This document shows, piece by piece, positions 42,343-52,687 of a stretch of 64,000 nucleotides of DNA. Each line of letters starts with the position of its first letter. Position 1 is the first letter of the stretch. The DNA comes from Herbaspirillum sp. 3R11 (lineage in GTDB: Bacteria > Pseudomonadota > Gammaproteobacteria > Burkholderiales > Burkholderiaceae_D), in NCBI RefSeq assembly GCF_004563925.1, contig NZ_SPNJ01000001.1, forward strand, positions 620,001-684,000, read 5' to 3'. Below the pieces are notes generated by a model. That model was not told the DNA's origin. It did not search any database and worked only from the letters and a program-made list of their open reading frames with translations. The translations under genes were made by a program, and so were the position numbers.

Positions 42343-43971
42343 ATGAAAAATTGGACGATCAAACAGCGAATCCTCGGCAGCTTTGCGGTCATCCTGATCC
42401 TGATGGCGGTCATGGCCGGAATCGCCTACACCAGGCTGGCCAAGATCGACGACGAGGCCACCAGCCTGCGCCAGGACTCCACGCCCGGCCTGTATTACAG
42501 CACCATGATCAACGCTGCCTGGTATGAAAACCTGCTGCTGGGCCAGCAAATCGCCCAGGTTGACGATACCGAGGCGACACGCCAGGCCGACATCGCGCTG
42601 CTGCGCGCCAACGGCGAACGCCTCAATCATCTGCAGGAAGAGTACGAAAAGACCATCTTCACCACCCGCGATCGCACCTTGTTCGACCAGTTCAAGCAGG
42701 CGCGCATGGCGTACCGGCAGATCCAGCAGGAAATCCTGCGCATGGATTTGTCCAGCCCCAATCCGGCCGTCTACAAGATTATTTCGGACCAGCTGCGCCC
42801 AGCCTGGCGCACCGGTTATACGCTGACGCAGAAAATGGTGGAGATCAACAAGACCATTTCCGACGATTCGGCGCAACGCATCACCGACGCGGTGACCCAG
42901 GCCAAGACCAGCATGCTGATCGCCGTGATCGCCGCGCTGGCGGCGGCGGTGGTGTGCGGCTACTTCTTGCTGCGCGCGATTACCGGCCCTATGCAGCGCC
43001 TGATGGGTATCCTCGACGTGATGCGCGCCGGCGATTTTTCGCAACGGCTGTATTTCGAGCGCCGCGACGAGTTTTCACATCTGGCGGCAGGCTTCAACCG
43101 CATGACTGATGAACTCACCGCGCTGGTCGGCCAGGCGCAGAAATCGTCGGCCCAGGTCTCCACCTCAGTGACTGAAATCGCCGCGACTTCGCGTCAGCAG
43201 CAAGCGACTGCCTCCGAGACGGCCGCCACCACCACCGAAATCGGCGTCACCTCGCGCGAAATTTTCGCCACCTCGCGCGACCTGGTGCGCACCATGAACG
43301 AAGTCTCGCTGGTGTCGGAACAGGCCGCCACGCTGGCCGGCAGCGGCCAGAGCGGCCTGACGCGCATGGAAGACACCATGCAGGACGTCATGGAAGCGGC
43401 CGGCTCGGTCAGCGGCAAGCTGGCCATCCTCAACGAGAAGGCCGGCAACATCAACCAGGTCGTCACCACCATCACCAAGGTCGCCGACCAGACCAATCTG
43501 CTGTCGCTGAACGCCGCCATCGAGGCGGAGAAGGCCGGCGAATACGGCCGCGGCTTCTCGGTCGTGGCGACTGAAATCCGCCGCCTGGCCGACCAGACCG
43601 CGGTGGCCACTTACGACATCGAACTGATGGTCAAGGAAATCCAGTCGGCGGTCGCCGCCGGCGTCATGGGCATGGACAAGTTCTCCGACCAGGTTCGTCG
43701 CGGTATGGCCGAAGTCCAGCAGGTCGGCACCCAGCTGTCGCAGATCATCGCCCAGGTGCAGGCGCTGGCGCCGCGCTTCCAGGTGGTCAACGAAGGCATG
43801 CAGGCGCAGGCCAACAGCGCCGAACAGATCAACCAGGCGCTGCTGCAGCTGAGCGAATCAGCCCAGCAGACCGTCGAGTCGCTGCAGCAATCGAGCCAGG
43901 CCATCGACGAACTGAATCTGGTGTCGAACGGCTTGCGCAACGGCGTCTCGCGCTTCAAGGTATCGGCCTGA
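42343..43971 (+). CDS. wspA: Wsp surface-sensing methyl-accepting chemoreceptor
   Basis: WspA is the membrane receptor of the Wsp system, which detects surface contact or envelope stress and leads to c-di-GMP synthesis. The 542-residue product has two transmembrane helices ([19 protein letters not shown] and [16 protein letters not shown]), a periplasmic helical bundle between them, HAMP, and the cytoplasmic signalling tip ([38 protein letters not shown]). There is no C-terminal CheR-docking pentapeptide, as expected for WspA. First gene of seven on the forward strand. Confidence 0.93.
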   Translation: MKNWTIKQRILGSFAVILILMAVMAGIAYTRLAKIDDEATSLRQDSTPGLYYSTMINAAWYENLLLGQQIAQVDDTEATRQADIALLRANGERLNHLQEEYEKTIFTTRDRTLFDQFKQARMAYRQIQQEILRMDLSSPNPAVYKIISDQLRPAWRTGYTLTQKMVEINKTISDDSAQRITDAVTQAKTSMLIAVIAALAAAVVCGYFLLRAITGPMQRLMGILDVMRAGDFSQRLYFERRDEFSHLAAGFNRMTDELTALVGQAQKSSAQVSTSVTEIAATSRQQQATASETAATTTEIGVTSREIFATSRDLVRTMNEVSLVSEQAATLAGSGQSGLTRMEDTMQDVMEAAGSVSGKLAILNEKAGNINQVVTTITKVADQTNLLSLNAAIEAEKAGEYGRGFSVVATEIRRLADQTAVATYDIELMVKEIQSAVAAGVMGMDKFSDQVRRGMAEVQQVGTQLSQIIAQVQALAPRFQVVNEGMQAQANSAEQINQALLQLSESAQQTVESLQQSSQAIDELNLVSNGLRNGVSRFKVSA

Positions 43972-43981
43972 GCGGCCGGCC

Positions 43982-44443
43982 ATGCTGTTCCTGATTTTCC
44001 AGATCGGCAATGAGCGCTATGCGCTCGACGCCGCCGAGGTGGCGGTGGTATTGCCGCCGGCGCCATGCAAGCAGGTGCCCGAGGCGCCGCCGTGGGTGCG
44101 CGGCATCTTCAGTCACGAGGGACGCAACGTGCCGGTGCTGGACGTCAGCATGCTGGCGCTTGGCACGCCTGCCGCCGCGCGCCTGAGCACACGCATGGTG
44201 CTGGTCCATTACACGCCGGAAAGACAGGCATCACAATTGCTGGGCCTGATCGTCGAACGCGCCACCGACACGCTGCGCTGCGAAGCGGCTGATTTCACCG
44301 GCTCCGGCCTGGCGCACGACAATGCGCGCTACCTCGGTCCCGTCATGCGCCAGGGCGACAGCCTGATCCAATGGATCAAGGTGGCCGATATGCTCGACGC
44401 CGACGTCCAGGCCTTGCTGTTCCCCGAGGAGAGCCCGGCATGA
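43982..44443 (+). CDS. wspB: Wsp CheW-like adaptor B
   Basis: The 153-residue product is a CheW-domain protein (FQIGNERYALDAAEVAVVLP; WVRGIFSHEGRNVPVLDVSM; VADMLDADVQALLF) that couples WspA to the kinase WspE. It starts ten bases after wspA and its stop overlaps the start of wspC by four bases (ATGA). Confidence 0.9.
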   Translation: MLFLIFQIGNERYALDAAEVAVVLPPAPCKQVPEAPPWVRGIFSHEGRNVPVLDVSMLALGTPAAARLSTRMVLVHYTPERQASQLLGLIVERATDTLRCEAADFTGSGLAHDNARYLGPVMRQGDSLIQWIKVADMLDADVQALLFPEESPA

Positions 44444-45780
44444 GCGCCAATGCTTCCCTGATTTCCCACGACTACCACGCAGCAGTCGGGCCGATTGCCG
44501 CCATGCTCAAGCAACACATGGGGCTGGACATTGCCGCGGTCGGCAGCGCGCTGATCGAGCGCGGCGTGCGCGAGCGCATGAAGGTGCTGGGCGAGGCCGA
44601 CATGACCGGCTACCTGCATGTCCTGCAATCCGGCGTGGGCGAACTGCAGGAACTCATTGAACTCGTGGTCGTGCCGGAAACCTGGTTCTTCCGCGATCGC
44701 GAAGCGATCCTCGCTGTGGCGCGGCTGGCCCGCGAAAAAATCATCCGCGCGCCTGACGCCTCCAACGCCACCGTACGCATCCTGAGCCTGCCGTGTTCGA
44801 CCGGCGAAGAGCCGTATTCCATCGCGATGGCGCTGCTCGAGGCCGGCGTGCCGCCCGCGCAATTCCGCATCGACGGCGTCGACATCTGCCATCGTTCATT
44901 GGCCGCAGCGCAGCGCGCGGTCTACGGCCGCAATTCGTTCCGCGGCAAACAGCTCGAGTATCGCGAACGCCATTTCACCGACGGTCACGAAGGCGCCGGC
45001 CAGCACGACTGGGCGCTGGACGAGGACGTGCGGCAGCAGGTCGCTTTCCGCTTCGGCAACATGCTGTCGCCCGACTTCATGCGCAACGAAGCGCCTTACG
45101 ATTTCATTTTTTGCCGCAACGTGCTGATCTACTTCGACCGCGACGTGCAACAGCAGGCGGTGCAGGTGCTGGAGCGCCTGCTGGACCGCGACGGTTGCAT
45201 TTTCGTCGGCCCGGCTGAGGCAGGATTGCTGCTCAAGCCGCATATCGAATCCATCGGCATCCCGCTCAGTTTCGGTTTCCGCCGCAAGAAAGTGGTTGAT
45301 CGCGTGGACTTGCCGCTGCCGCCACTGAAGATGGTGGCGGCAATTCCCCGGATTGTCGCGCCTGAACCTGCGCCGCCGCTGCGCGTACGGCCCGCGCAGG
45401 TACGTCAACGCATTCCCGAAGCGGCGCCGTCTGCCGTTGTACAGGATGACTTGCTCGCGCAGGCGCGCGCCTGCGCCGACCGCGGCGAACTGGCACAGGC
45501 CGAGGCGCTGTGCGAGCAACTGAATGCTGTGGGTCCCAACGCCGACGCTTACCATTTGCAAGGCCTGATCAGCGATGCGCGCCAGGATGCCAGCGCCGCG
45601 CAGCAGCTGTACCGCAAGGCGATCTATCTGCAACCCGACCACCGCGAAGCCTTGTTGCATCTGGCCGCCTTGCTGGCGGCACAGGGCGACGATGCGGGCG
45701 CGCAGCGTTTGCAGGAACGCGCGGAACGCGCCCAACAGGCGCAACTGAAGCAGGCCAATGAGGAGCGCTCGCATGTCTGA
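44440..45780 (+). CDS. wspC: Wsp methyltransferase WspC (CheR with TPR)
   Basis: WspC methylates WspA. The 446-residue product has a CheR N-terminal helical domain, the SAM-binding region (VRILSLPCSTGEEPYSIAMA), substrate loop (AQRAVYGRNSFRG) and FIFCRNVLIYFDRD, then a linker rich in Pro/Arg and a C-terminal TPR segment (EALCEQLNAVGPNADAYHLQ; LYRKAIYLQPDHREALLHLA). The CheR-TPR architecture is the WspC hallmark. Overlaps wspB at the start and wspD at the end. Confidence 0.93.
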   Translation: MSANASLISHDYHAAVGPIAAMLKQHMGLDIAAVGSALIERGVRERMKVLGEADMTGYLHVLQSGVGELQELIELVVVPETWFFRDREAILAVARLAREKIIRAPDASNATVRILSLPCSTGEEPYSIAMALLEAGVPPAQFRIDGVDICHRSLAAAQRAVYGRNSFRGKQLEYRERHFTDGHEGAGQHDWALDEDVRQQVAFRFGNMLSPDFMRNEAPYDFIFCRNVLIYFDRDVQQQAVQVLERLLDRDGCIFVGPAEAGLLLKPHIESIGIPLSFGFRRKKVVDRVDLPLPPLKMVAAIPRIVAPEPAPPLRVRPAQVRQRIPEAAPSAVVQDDLLAQARACADRGELAQAEALCEQLNAVGPNADAYHLQGLISDARQDASAAQQLYRKAIYLQPDHREALLHLAALLAAQGDDAGAQRLQERAERAQQAQLKQANEERSHV

Positions 45781-46480
45781 TTTCGCCTCCGCTCCATTCG
45801 TCGTGGAAATCGCCGTCGACGATTGCTGGAATCGTATCGGCGTACGCGGCGACAACAGCTGCGCCAAGTTGAAAGAATATTTCCGCTGCCTCAATTGCCC
45901 GACCTTTGCGTCGGCCGCGTCGGCGCTGCTCGACCGGCCTGTGTTTGGCGACGAGGCGGGGGCCGGTTTGTTTGTACCGAAGGGCGAAGGCGAAGCGCAA
46001 GTGCGTGGTCGCGGCGATGCCACGGCATCAATGCTGGCGTTTCGCGTCGGCGCCGAATGGCTGGCGTTTCCGACTGCGGCCGTGGTCGAAGTGATCGAGG
46101 CGCGCGCCGTCCACAGCTTGCCGGGCCAGGCCAATCCGGCCGTGCTGGGGCTGACCAATATCCGCGGCGCGCTGAAGATCTGCGTGTCGCTCGGCCGCAT
46201 GCTTGGCATGGCCGATGCCGATACCGATACCGATATTGCTTCCGCCAAGACTGCACAACGCCTGCTGGTGGTGGAGCATGAACAGCAGGTGCTGGTGTTC
46301 CCGGTCAATGAAGTCGCCGGTGTCTACGGCTATGCCGCCGATGCCGTGCAGCCGCCGCCGTCGACCATGGCGCATGCCGGCATGACCTACACGCAATCGC
46401 TGATCTCCTGGCGCGACCGGCAACTCGGCCTGCTCGACTGCGGTTTGCTGTTTTATGCCTTGAATCGGAGCCTGACATGA
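45773..46480 (+). CDS. wspD: Wsp CheW-like adaptor D
   Basis: The 235-residue product carries an N-terminal extension of about 75 residues (including the cysteine pair in YFRCLNCPTF) and a CheW domain (LAFRVGAEWLAFPTAAVVEV; VLGLTNIRGALKICVSLGRM; RQLGLLDCGLLFYALNRSLT). ATG 45773 has AGGAG seven bases upstream and overlaps the end of wspC by eight bases. In characterised Wsp systems WspD and WspB play different roles in receptor localisation. Confidence 0.92.
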   Translation: MSDFASAPFVVEIAVDDCWNRIGVRGDNSCAKLKEYFRCLNCPTFASAASALLDRPVFGDEAGAGLFVPKGEGEAQVRGRGDATASMLAFRVGAEWLAFPTAAVVEVIEARAVHSLPGQANPAVLGLTNIRGALKICVSLGRMLGMADADTDTDIASAKTAQRLLVVEHEQQVLVFPVNEVAGVYGYAADAVQPPPSTMAHAGMTYTQSLISWRDRQLGLLDCGLLFYALNRSLT

Positions 46481-48768
46481 GTTCTCCCGATCTGCGGCAG
46501 ATGACCATGCTGGAACTGTTCCGGCACGAAGTGGAAAGCCAGGTGCAGGTACTCAACGCCGGTCTGCTCGAACTGGAACGCCACGGCGGCGACGTCGATC
46601 CCGAGCAGTTGGCCGAGCCGCTGGAAGCCTGCATGCGCGCCGCCCATTCGCTCAAGGGTGCGGCGCGCATCATCACGCTTAACGCCGGCGTCAACGTCGC
46701 GCACGTGATGGAAGATTGTTTTGTACTGGCGCAGCAGGGCAAGCTGAGCTTGCGGCGCCGGCAGATCGACGCCTTGTTCAAGGGCGTCGACTTGCTGGAG
46801 CGTATCGCCAATGCACCGGGTGACGACGAAAGCTGGGGCGACAAGGACGGCAAGCCCGAGATCGACGCCTTCATGCTGGCGCTCAGCGTGGCGATGACAG
46901 ACAGCAGCGACGATGCCGGGGAAGCAACCCCGGTCGTCGCCAACGCGCCGGAAGCAACTTCAGTCGCGGCGCCAACTCCAGCCATATCAACCGAAACCCG
47001 CGACAGCGTGCCCGCCGGCGGCGGCCGTTCGGTGCGTGTCTCCGCCGACAATCTCGACCGCCTGCTCAGCCTGAGCGGCGAATCGCTGGTGGAATCGCGC
47101 CGCCTCAAACCGTTTGCCGCATCGATGCTGCGCGTCAAGCGCTTGCAACGCGAAGCCGCGCAAGCGCTCGACATGTTGCAGCAAAAGATGGGCGCCGGCG
47201 GCGACGCCGCGCAAGTCGCGCTCAATGAAGTGCGCGCGCTGATGCTGCAATCGCAGCACATGGTCGGCGACCAGCTGGCCGAGCTCGAGATGTTCGATCG
47301 TCATTCCGTCAATCTGTCGCAGCGCCTCTATGAAGAAGCGCTGGCCTGCCGCATGCGGCCATTTTCGGACGGCGCCGGGGCAGGCTCCGGCAACTACGCC
47401 CGCATGGTGCGCGACGTCGGCAACACGCTGGGCAAGTCGGTGCGGCTGGACATTGTCGGCAACGCCACCCAGATCGACCGCGACATCCTGGAAAAACTCG
47501 ACGCCCCGATCGGTCACCTGTTGCGCAACGCCGTCGACCACGGCATCGAATCGCCGCAGCAGCGCCTGCAGGCAGGCAAGCCGGAGCAGGGCCGTATTAC
47601 GCTGGAAGCGCGCCATAGCGCCGGCATGCTGCAGGTCAACGTCAGCGACGACGGCGCCGGCATCGACATGGAGCGATTGAAGCAGGCCATCGTCGCACGC
47701 AAGTTGTCGACTGAGGATATCGTCGCGCGCCTGAGCGAAGCCGAGCTGCTGGAATTCCTGCTGCTGCCCGGCTTCAGCCTGCGCGACACGGTCACCGATA
47801 TCTCTGGCCGCGGCGTCGGCCTCGACGTTGTCGCCGACATGCTCAAGCAGGTGCGCGGCACGGTGCGCATCACCAGCACGGCCGGGCAGGGTACCCGCTT
47901 CCAGCTGCAATTGCCGCTGACGCTGTCGGTGATCCGCAGCCTGCTGGTGAGTATTGACGGCGAACCGTACGCGTTCCCGCTGGCCTACGTCAATCGCACG
48001 CTGGAGTTGCAGCGCGACGAGCTGGACGTGCTCGAGGGTTACCAGCATTTCAGTTTCGAAGGCCGTCAGATCGGTCTCGTCAGCGCGCACCAGATTTTGC
48101 AGAAAGGCGAGTTGCGGGCAAGGGGCGAGTCGGTCATGGTGGTGGTCATCGGCGACAACGAACATACCTATGGCCTGGCGGTGGATCGCTTCCTCGGCGA
48201 GCGCATGCTGGTGGTGCAGGCGCTCGATACGCGCCTGGGCAAGATTCCCAACGTGCAAGCCGGCGCCTTGATGGAAGACGGCGCGCCGGTGCTGATCCTG
48301 GATGTGGCCGACATGCTGCGTTCGGTGGAGAAGCTCAGCGTCGCCGGCCAACTCGAAAGCGTCGGCCAGGCCACCGCAGAGGATGCCGGCGCAGCGCGCA
48401 AGAAAGTACTGGTGGTGGACGACTCGCTGACGGTGCGTGAACTGGAGCGCAAGCTGCTGAGCAATCGCGGCTACCAGGTCACCGTGGCGGTTGACGGCAT
48501 GGACGGCTGGAACGCCGTGCGCACCGAACCGTTCGACCTCGTCATTACCGACATCGACATGCCGCGCATGGACGGCATCGAGCTGGTCACGCTGATTCGC
48601 CAGGCATCGCATCTGCGCAATCTGCCGGTGATGATCGTGTCGTACAAGGATCGTGAAGAAGATCGCCAGCGCGGCCTCGAAGCCGGCGCCGATCACTATT
48701 TCACCAAGAGCAGTTTCCACGACGAGACGCTGCTGCAGGCGGTGGTCGATCTGATCGGAGTCGCCTGA
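46477..48768 (+). CDS. wspE: Wsp hybrid sensor kinase WspE (CheA-REC)
   Basis: WspE autophosphorylates and passes phosphate to WspR and WspF. The 763-residue product has an Hpt domain (MRAAHSLKGAARII, about residues 49-63), a linker, a dimerisation helix pair, an HATPase domain (NAVDHGIESPQQ; DDGAGIDMERLK; GRGVGLDVVADM), a CheW-like regulatory domain and a C-terminal receiver (VLVVDDSLTVRELERKLL, LVITDIDMPRMDG). Overlaps wspD by four bases. Confidence 0.95.
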   Translation: MSSPDLRQMTMLELFRHEVESQVQVLNAGLLELERHGGDVDPEQLAEPLEACMRAAHSLKGAARIITLNAGVNVAHVMEDCFVLAQQGKLSLRRRQIDALFKGVDLLERIANAPGDDESWGDKDGKPEIDAFMLALSVAMTDSSDDAGEATPVVANAPEATSVAAPTPAISTETRDSVPAGGGRSVRVSADNLDRLLSLSGESLVESRRLKPFAASMLRVKRLQREAAQALDMLQQKMGAGGDAAQVALNEVRALMLQSQHMVGDQLAELEMFDRHSVNLSQRLYEEALACRMRPFSDGAGAGSGNYARMVRDVGNTLGKSVRLDIVGNATQIDRDILEKLDAPIGHLLRNAVDHGIESPQQRLQAGKPEQGRITLEARHSAGMLQVNVSDDGAGIDMERLKQAIVARKLSTEDIVARLSEAELLEFLLLPGFSLRDTVTDISGRGVGLDVVADMLKQVRGTVRITSTAGQGTRFQLQLPLTLSVIRSLLVSIDGEPYAFPLAYVNRTLELQRDELDVLEGYQHFSFEGRQIGLVSAHQILQKGELRARGESVMVVVIGDNEHTYGLAVDRFLGERMLVVQALDTRLGKIPNVQAGALMEDGAPVLILDVADMLRSVEKLSVAGQLESVGQATAEDAGAARKKVLVVDDSLTVRELERKLLSNRGYQVTVAVDGMDGWNAVRTEPFDLVITDIDMPRMDGIELVTLIRQASHLRNLPVMIVSYKDREEDRQRGLEAGADHYFTKSSFHDETLLQAVVDLIGVA

Positions 48769-49790
48769 TGAAGATCGCCATCGTCAACGACGTCTCCATG
48801 GTGGTCGAGATCCTGCGCCGCGTGCTGGCGGAGTGGCCCGAACACCAGTTGCTCTGGGTGGCGCAGGACGGCGCGCAAGCGGTTGAGCTGTGCGCCTGGC
48901 AATTGCCGGACCTGATCCTGATGGATATCGTCATGCCGGGCATGGACGGCGTCGAAGCCACGCGCCGCATCATGCAGCAGACGCCGTGCCCGATCCTGAT
49001 CGTCACGGCCGACATCGGCGCTTGCGCCGACAAGGTCTACCAGGCGCTCGGCCATGGCGCGCTCGACGCCGTCGATACGCCGGCGTTGTCGGGCAGCGAC
49101 TGGCGTCAGGGTTCGGCCGTGCTGATGGAAAAAATCGACCGGATAGGTCGCATGGAACGCAAGTCTGCGCAGTCATCGGTCGCGCGCCCGAAGATCGAGC
49201 CGAGGCGAACGCCGTTGGCGCCGACAGTTTCCGACAAGTTGGTGGCGATCGGTGCGTCGGCAGGAGGTCCGGGCGCATTGGCGACCATATTGCGCACGCT
49301 TCCCGATACATTTCCGGCGGCCATCGTGATCGTGCAGCACATCGACCCCGGTTTTGCCGGCGGCATGGCGGGCTGGTTGCAGCAACAAAGCGGACTGGCG
49401 GTGAAGGTGGCGCAAGAGGGCGATCGTCCGCAACGCGGCACGGTGCTCATGGCGGGCACCAATCAGCATTTGCTGTTCAGGAGCCGCGACAGCCTCGGCT
49501 ACGTACCCGAGTCGCCGGAGGATGTCTACCATCCGTCGATCGACGTTTTTTTCAACAGCGTGGTGCGGCAGTGGCGCGGCCAGGCTGTGGGCGTGTTGCT
49601 GACCGGCATGGGGCGCGACGGCGCGGCCGGTTTGAAAGCCATCCGCGACGCCGGATATCACACGATCGCCCAGGATCGCGAGAGCAGTTCCGTCTACGGC
49701 ATGCCGAAGGCGGCAGCGGCGCTGGATGCCGCCACCGAAATTTTACCGATAGCGAACATCGCCAAGGCGCTGGTCAGTCAATTTACATGA
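48768..49790 (+). CDS. wspF: Wsp methylesterase WspF (CheB)
   Basis: WspF demethylates WspA; its loss in Pseudomonas locks the system on and raises c-di-GMP. The 340-residue product has a receiver domain (LILMDIVMPGMDGVEATRRI) and a CheB esterase domain with the catalytic Ser-His-Asp set (AIGASAGGPGAL, VIVQHIDPGF, GMGRDGAAGL). It shares one base with the wspE stop. Confidence 0.95.
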   Translation: MKIAIVNDVSMVVEILRRVLAEWPEHQLLWVAQDGAQAVELCAWQLPDLILMDIVMPGMDGVEATRRIMQQTPCPILIVTADIGACADKVYQALGHGALDAVDTPALSGSDWRQGSAVLMEKIDRIGRMERKSAQSSVARPKIEPRRTPLAPTVSDKLVAIGASAGGPGALATILRTLPDTFPAAIVIVQHIDPGFAGGMAGWLQQQSGLAVKVAQEGDRPQRGTVLMAGTNQHLLFRSRDSLGYVPESPEDVYHPSIDVFFNSVVRQWRGQAVGVLLTGMGRDGAAGLKAIRDAGYHTIAQDRESSSVYGMPKAAAALDAATEILPIANIAKALVSQFT

Positions 49791-49807
49791 TGCAAAGGAA
49801 CGACAAG

Positions 49808-50857
49808 ATGGAGTCCCCGACTCTTACCGGTAATGTCAGCAATGACAGTAACGACAGCGACCTCGGCATACAACTGCCGCCGGCCGACTACAAGATCATG
49901 GTGTTGCTGGTCGATGACCAGGCCATGGTCGGCGAAGCGATCCGGCGTGCGCTGCTGACCGAAGCCGACATCGATTTCCATTTCTGTTCGCGCGCTGAAG
50001 ACGCCCAGGGCATTGCCGAAAAGACCCAGCCCACCGTGATCCTGCAGGATCTGGTGATGCCCGGCGTCGACGGCCTCACGCTGGTGAAGCAGTACCGCAG
50101 CAATCCGCTGACGATGGATATTCCGATCATCGTGCTGTCGAGCAAGGAAGACCCGCTGGTCAAGCGCGACGCCTTCGCCACCGGCGTCAACGATTACATG
50201 GTGAAGCTGCCGGACACGATCGAACTGATCGCACGCATCCGCTACCACTCGCGCTCGTACAACAACCAGCTGCAGCGCGACGCCGCCTACCGTGCCTTGC
50301 GCGAGAGCCAGCAGCAACTGCAGAAGAGCAATTTCGAACTGCAGCGCCTGACCAATACCGACGGCCTGACCAGCATCGCCAACCGCCGCTATTTCGATGA
50401 TTACCTGAACGCGGAATGGAAGCGCGCCAAGCGCGTGCAGCAAGAGATTTCCCTGCTGCTGATCGACGTCGACAACTTCAAGCTGTACAACGACAATTAC
50501 GGCCACGTCGCCGGCGATCAGGTGCTCAAGAATGTCGCACGTGCGATGGAAGCCAGCGCGGTGCGTTCATCCGACCTCAGCGCACGCTACGGCGGCGAAG
50601 AGTTCGCGGTCATCCTGCCGGGCACCGATGCCGAAGGCGCGCGCGCTGCCGGCGAAAAATTGCGCGAGATGGTGGAAGCCTTGCACATCGGCCATGCGCA
50701 TTCGACCACCGGCGAATGGGTCACCGTCAGCGTCGGCGCGGCGACCGTGATTCCCAAGGAAGAACAGACCCAGAGCGACCTGATCCGCCTGGCGGACAAA
50801 CGTCTCTACAAGGCCAAGCAGGGCGGCAAGAACCGCGTGATGTCACAGGACGACTGA
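49808..50857 (+). CDS. wspR: Diguanylate cyclase response regulator WspR
   Basis: WspR makes c-di-GMP when its receiver is phosphorylated by WspE. The 349-residue product has a receiver (VLLVDDQAMVGEAIRRALL, QDLVMPGVDG), a coiled-coil linker (LRESQQQLQKSNFELQRL) and a GGDEF domain with intact ARYGGEEFAVILPG. The inhibitory I-site RSSD stands exactly five residues before GGEEF, so product feedback is expected. ATG 49808 is preferred because AAAGGA is eight bases upstream; 49787 and 49790 are alternatives that overlap wspF. Last gene of the wsp operon. Confidence 0.95.
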   Translation: MESPTLTGNVSNDSNDSDLGIQLPPADYKIMVLLVDDQAMVGEAIRRALLTEADIDFHFCSRAEDAQGIAEKTQPTVILQDLVMPGVDGLTLVKQYRSNPLTMDIPIIVLSSKEDPLVKRDAFATGVNDYMVKLPDTIELIARIRYHSRSYNNQLQRDAAYRALRESQQQLQKSNFELQRLTNTDGLTSIANRRYFDDYLNAEWKRAKRVQQEISLLLIDVDNFKLYNDNYGHVAGDQVLKNVARAMEASAVRSSDLSARYGGEEFAVILPGTDAEGARAAGEKLREMVEALHIGHAHSTTGEWVTVSVGAATVIPKEEQTQSDLIRLADKRLYKAKQGGKNRVMSQDD

Positions 50858-50904
50858 ACTTGTTCTGAGCGCCCGGATGTCGTGCAATCGGTCACGCCAG
50901 CCTG

Positions 50905-52554
50905 TCACGACGGATACTGCTCGCGCATCACGCGCTTGTTGAGCTTGCCGACGCTGGTGCGCGCCAGTTCTTTCACGAACTCGATGCGATCCGGCACGCC
51001 GTATTTTGAAATCACGCCGTCGTCGGCTGCCGCCAGCACCAGCTTGCGGATGTCGTCGGCGTCGATCTTGCCGGCCTGGTCAGCCTTGAGCACCACCAGC
51101 GCCACCGGGCGTTCGCCCCATTTGGCATCCTTCACGCCGATCACCGCGATCTCCGCCACCGCGGGGTGACGCGCGATGATTTCTTCGATCTCCAGGGACG
51201 ACACCCATTCGCCGCCGGTCTTGATCACATCCTTGATGCGATCGGTGACCTGCAGATAGCCGCGCGCATCGATGTTGCCGATGTCCTGCGTGTGCAGCCA
51301 GCCGCCTTCCCACAGACCTTGCGACGCCTCCGGATTGTGCAGGTAGCCTTGCGTGAGCCAGGGCGCGCGCACCACCACTTCGCCGGTGCTCTTGCCGTCG
51401 TGCGGGCAGTCGTTCATCTCGGCGTCGACCGTACGCAGCGCCACCAGCGGTATCGGGCGGCCGGTCTTCACGCGTGTGGCAACGTCTTGTCCGGTGCCGA
51501 GTTCGGCGGTGGGTACGTGCGCCAGCGAAAGGATCGGGCAGGTCTCCGACATGCCGTAGCCGGTGAAGACGTCAATGCCGCGTTCGCGCGCCGTCTGCGC
51601 CAGCGCGCTGGTCATGGCCGAGCCGCCGATGATCATTTTCCAGTTCGACAGATCGACGTCTTTTGCCGCCGGCGCGCTCAGCACCATGTGCAGGATGGTC
51701 GGCACGCAATGCGAGAAGGTGACCTTCTCCGTATCGATCAGTTTGAGAATGGTGTCGGGCACGTAGCGGCCCGGATAGACCTGTTTGAGCCCGGCCATCG
51801 TGGCGACGTAGGGCAGGCCCCAGGCGTGCACGTGGAACATCGGCGTGAGCGGCATGTAGACGTCGTCGCGATGCAGGCGTCCTTGCTGCGGCGCCAGCGC
51901 CAGGCCGGCAGTCACCGCCAGCGTGTGCAGCACCAGCTGGCGATGGCTGAAGTAGACGCCCTTGGGCAGGCCGGTGGTGCCGGTGGTGTAGAAAGTGGTG
52001 GCGCGCGCGTTCTCGTCGAAGTCGGGGAACTCGCAGGTCGGCGAGGCTTGCGCCAGCAGTTCTTCGTACTCGCCCGCGAAGCCGGGACCGCGCGGCGCCG
52101 GCGTGCCGTCGTCGGTGATCAGCACGCAGCGCGTGAGCGTCTTGAGCTCGCCGCGGATCTGCTTGAGGATGGGCATGAAATCCGAATTCACCAGCAGCAC
52201 GTCGGCCTGCGCATGGTTCAGCGTGTAGGCGATTTGTTCCGGCGACAGGCGCACATTGACGGTCTGCAGCACGCAGCCGAGCATCGGCACGGCGAAGAAG
52301 CATTCGAGATAGCGGTGGCTGTCCCAGTCCATCACGGCGACGGTATTGCCGCGCTGCAGGCCGAGTTCGCGCAGCATGTTGCCGAGGCGCTGGATGCGCA
52401 CGTTAAGGTCGGCGTAGGTATGGCGGCGCTGGTTGTCGATGCCGTAGACGATTTCCTGGTCGGGCGCGGTCGCCATGGAGGAGTGCAGCAATTGCTTGAT
52501 CAGCAGCGGGTAGCTGTAGGCTTCGGGGGTGGTGTCGATGATGTGGGCGCTCAT
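50905..52554 (-). CDS. Fatty-acyl-CoA ligase (AMP-dependent synthetase)
   Basis: The enzyme activates a carboxylic acid with ATP and CoA. The 549-residue product from ATG 52554 (AGGAGA upstream) has the ATP motif FYTTGTTGLPKGVYFSHRQL, GYGMSET, and the hinge/C-terminal region VTDRIKDVIKTGGEWVSSLE with the final catalytic lysine near VGKLNKRVM. The sequence belongs to the medium/long-chain fatty acyl-CoA ligase group rather than acetyl-CoA synthetase. It is convergent with wspR and has no obvious operon partner. Confidence 0.92.
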   Translation of the reverse strand: MSAHIIDTTPEAYSYPLLIKQLLHSSMATAPDQEIVYGIDNQRRHTYADLNVRIQRLGNMLRELGLQRGNTVAVMDWDSHRYLECFFAVPMLGCVLQTVNVRLSPEQIAYTLNHAQADVLLVNSDFMPILKQIRGELKTLTRCVLITDDGTPAPRGPGFAGEYEELLAQASPTCEFPDFDENARATTFYTTGTTGLPKGVYFSHRQLVLHTLAVTAGLALAPQQGRLHRDDVYMPLTPMFHVHAWGLPYVATMAGLKQVYPGRYVPDTILKLIDTEKVTFSHCVPTILHMVLSAPAAKDVDLSNWKMIIGGSAMTSALAQTARERGIDVFTGYGMSETCPILSLAHVPTAELGTGQDVATRVKTGRPIPLVALRTVDAEMNDCPHDGKSTGEVVVRAPWLTQGYLHNPEASQGLWEGGWLHTQDIGNIDARGYLQVTDRIKDVIKTGGEWVSSLEIEEIIARHPAVAEIAVIGVKDAKWGERPVALVVLKADQAGKIDADDIRKLVLAAADDGVISKYGVPDRIEFVKELARTSVGKLNKRVMREQYPS

Positions 52555-52687
52555 GCGGTCTCCTGTCGTTGTTATGGCGGCAAGTGGGCCGGCGCGCACA
52601 AGGTGGGCGATGTGCGCGCTGCGTACTTTTCCGGAACGACGATGATAGCCCGATTTGCTGTCGCGAGTCTTGCCGGCGCAGAGCAGC

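Noticed and set aside
46987..48720. 577-codon reverse frame opposite wspE
   Set aside because: Antisense shadow of a complete CheA-REC gene; no ribosome-binding site or domain.
48890..49787. Upstream extension of the wspR frame through wspF
   Set aside because: The extension is an alternate-frame read of wspF with arginine-rich sequence; wspR starts near 49808 with a good ribosome-binding site.
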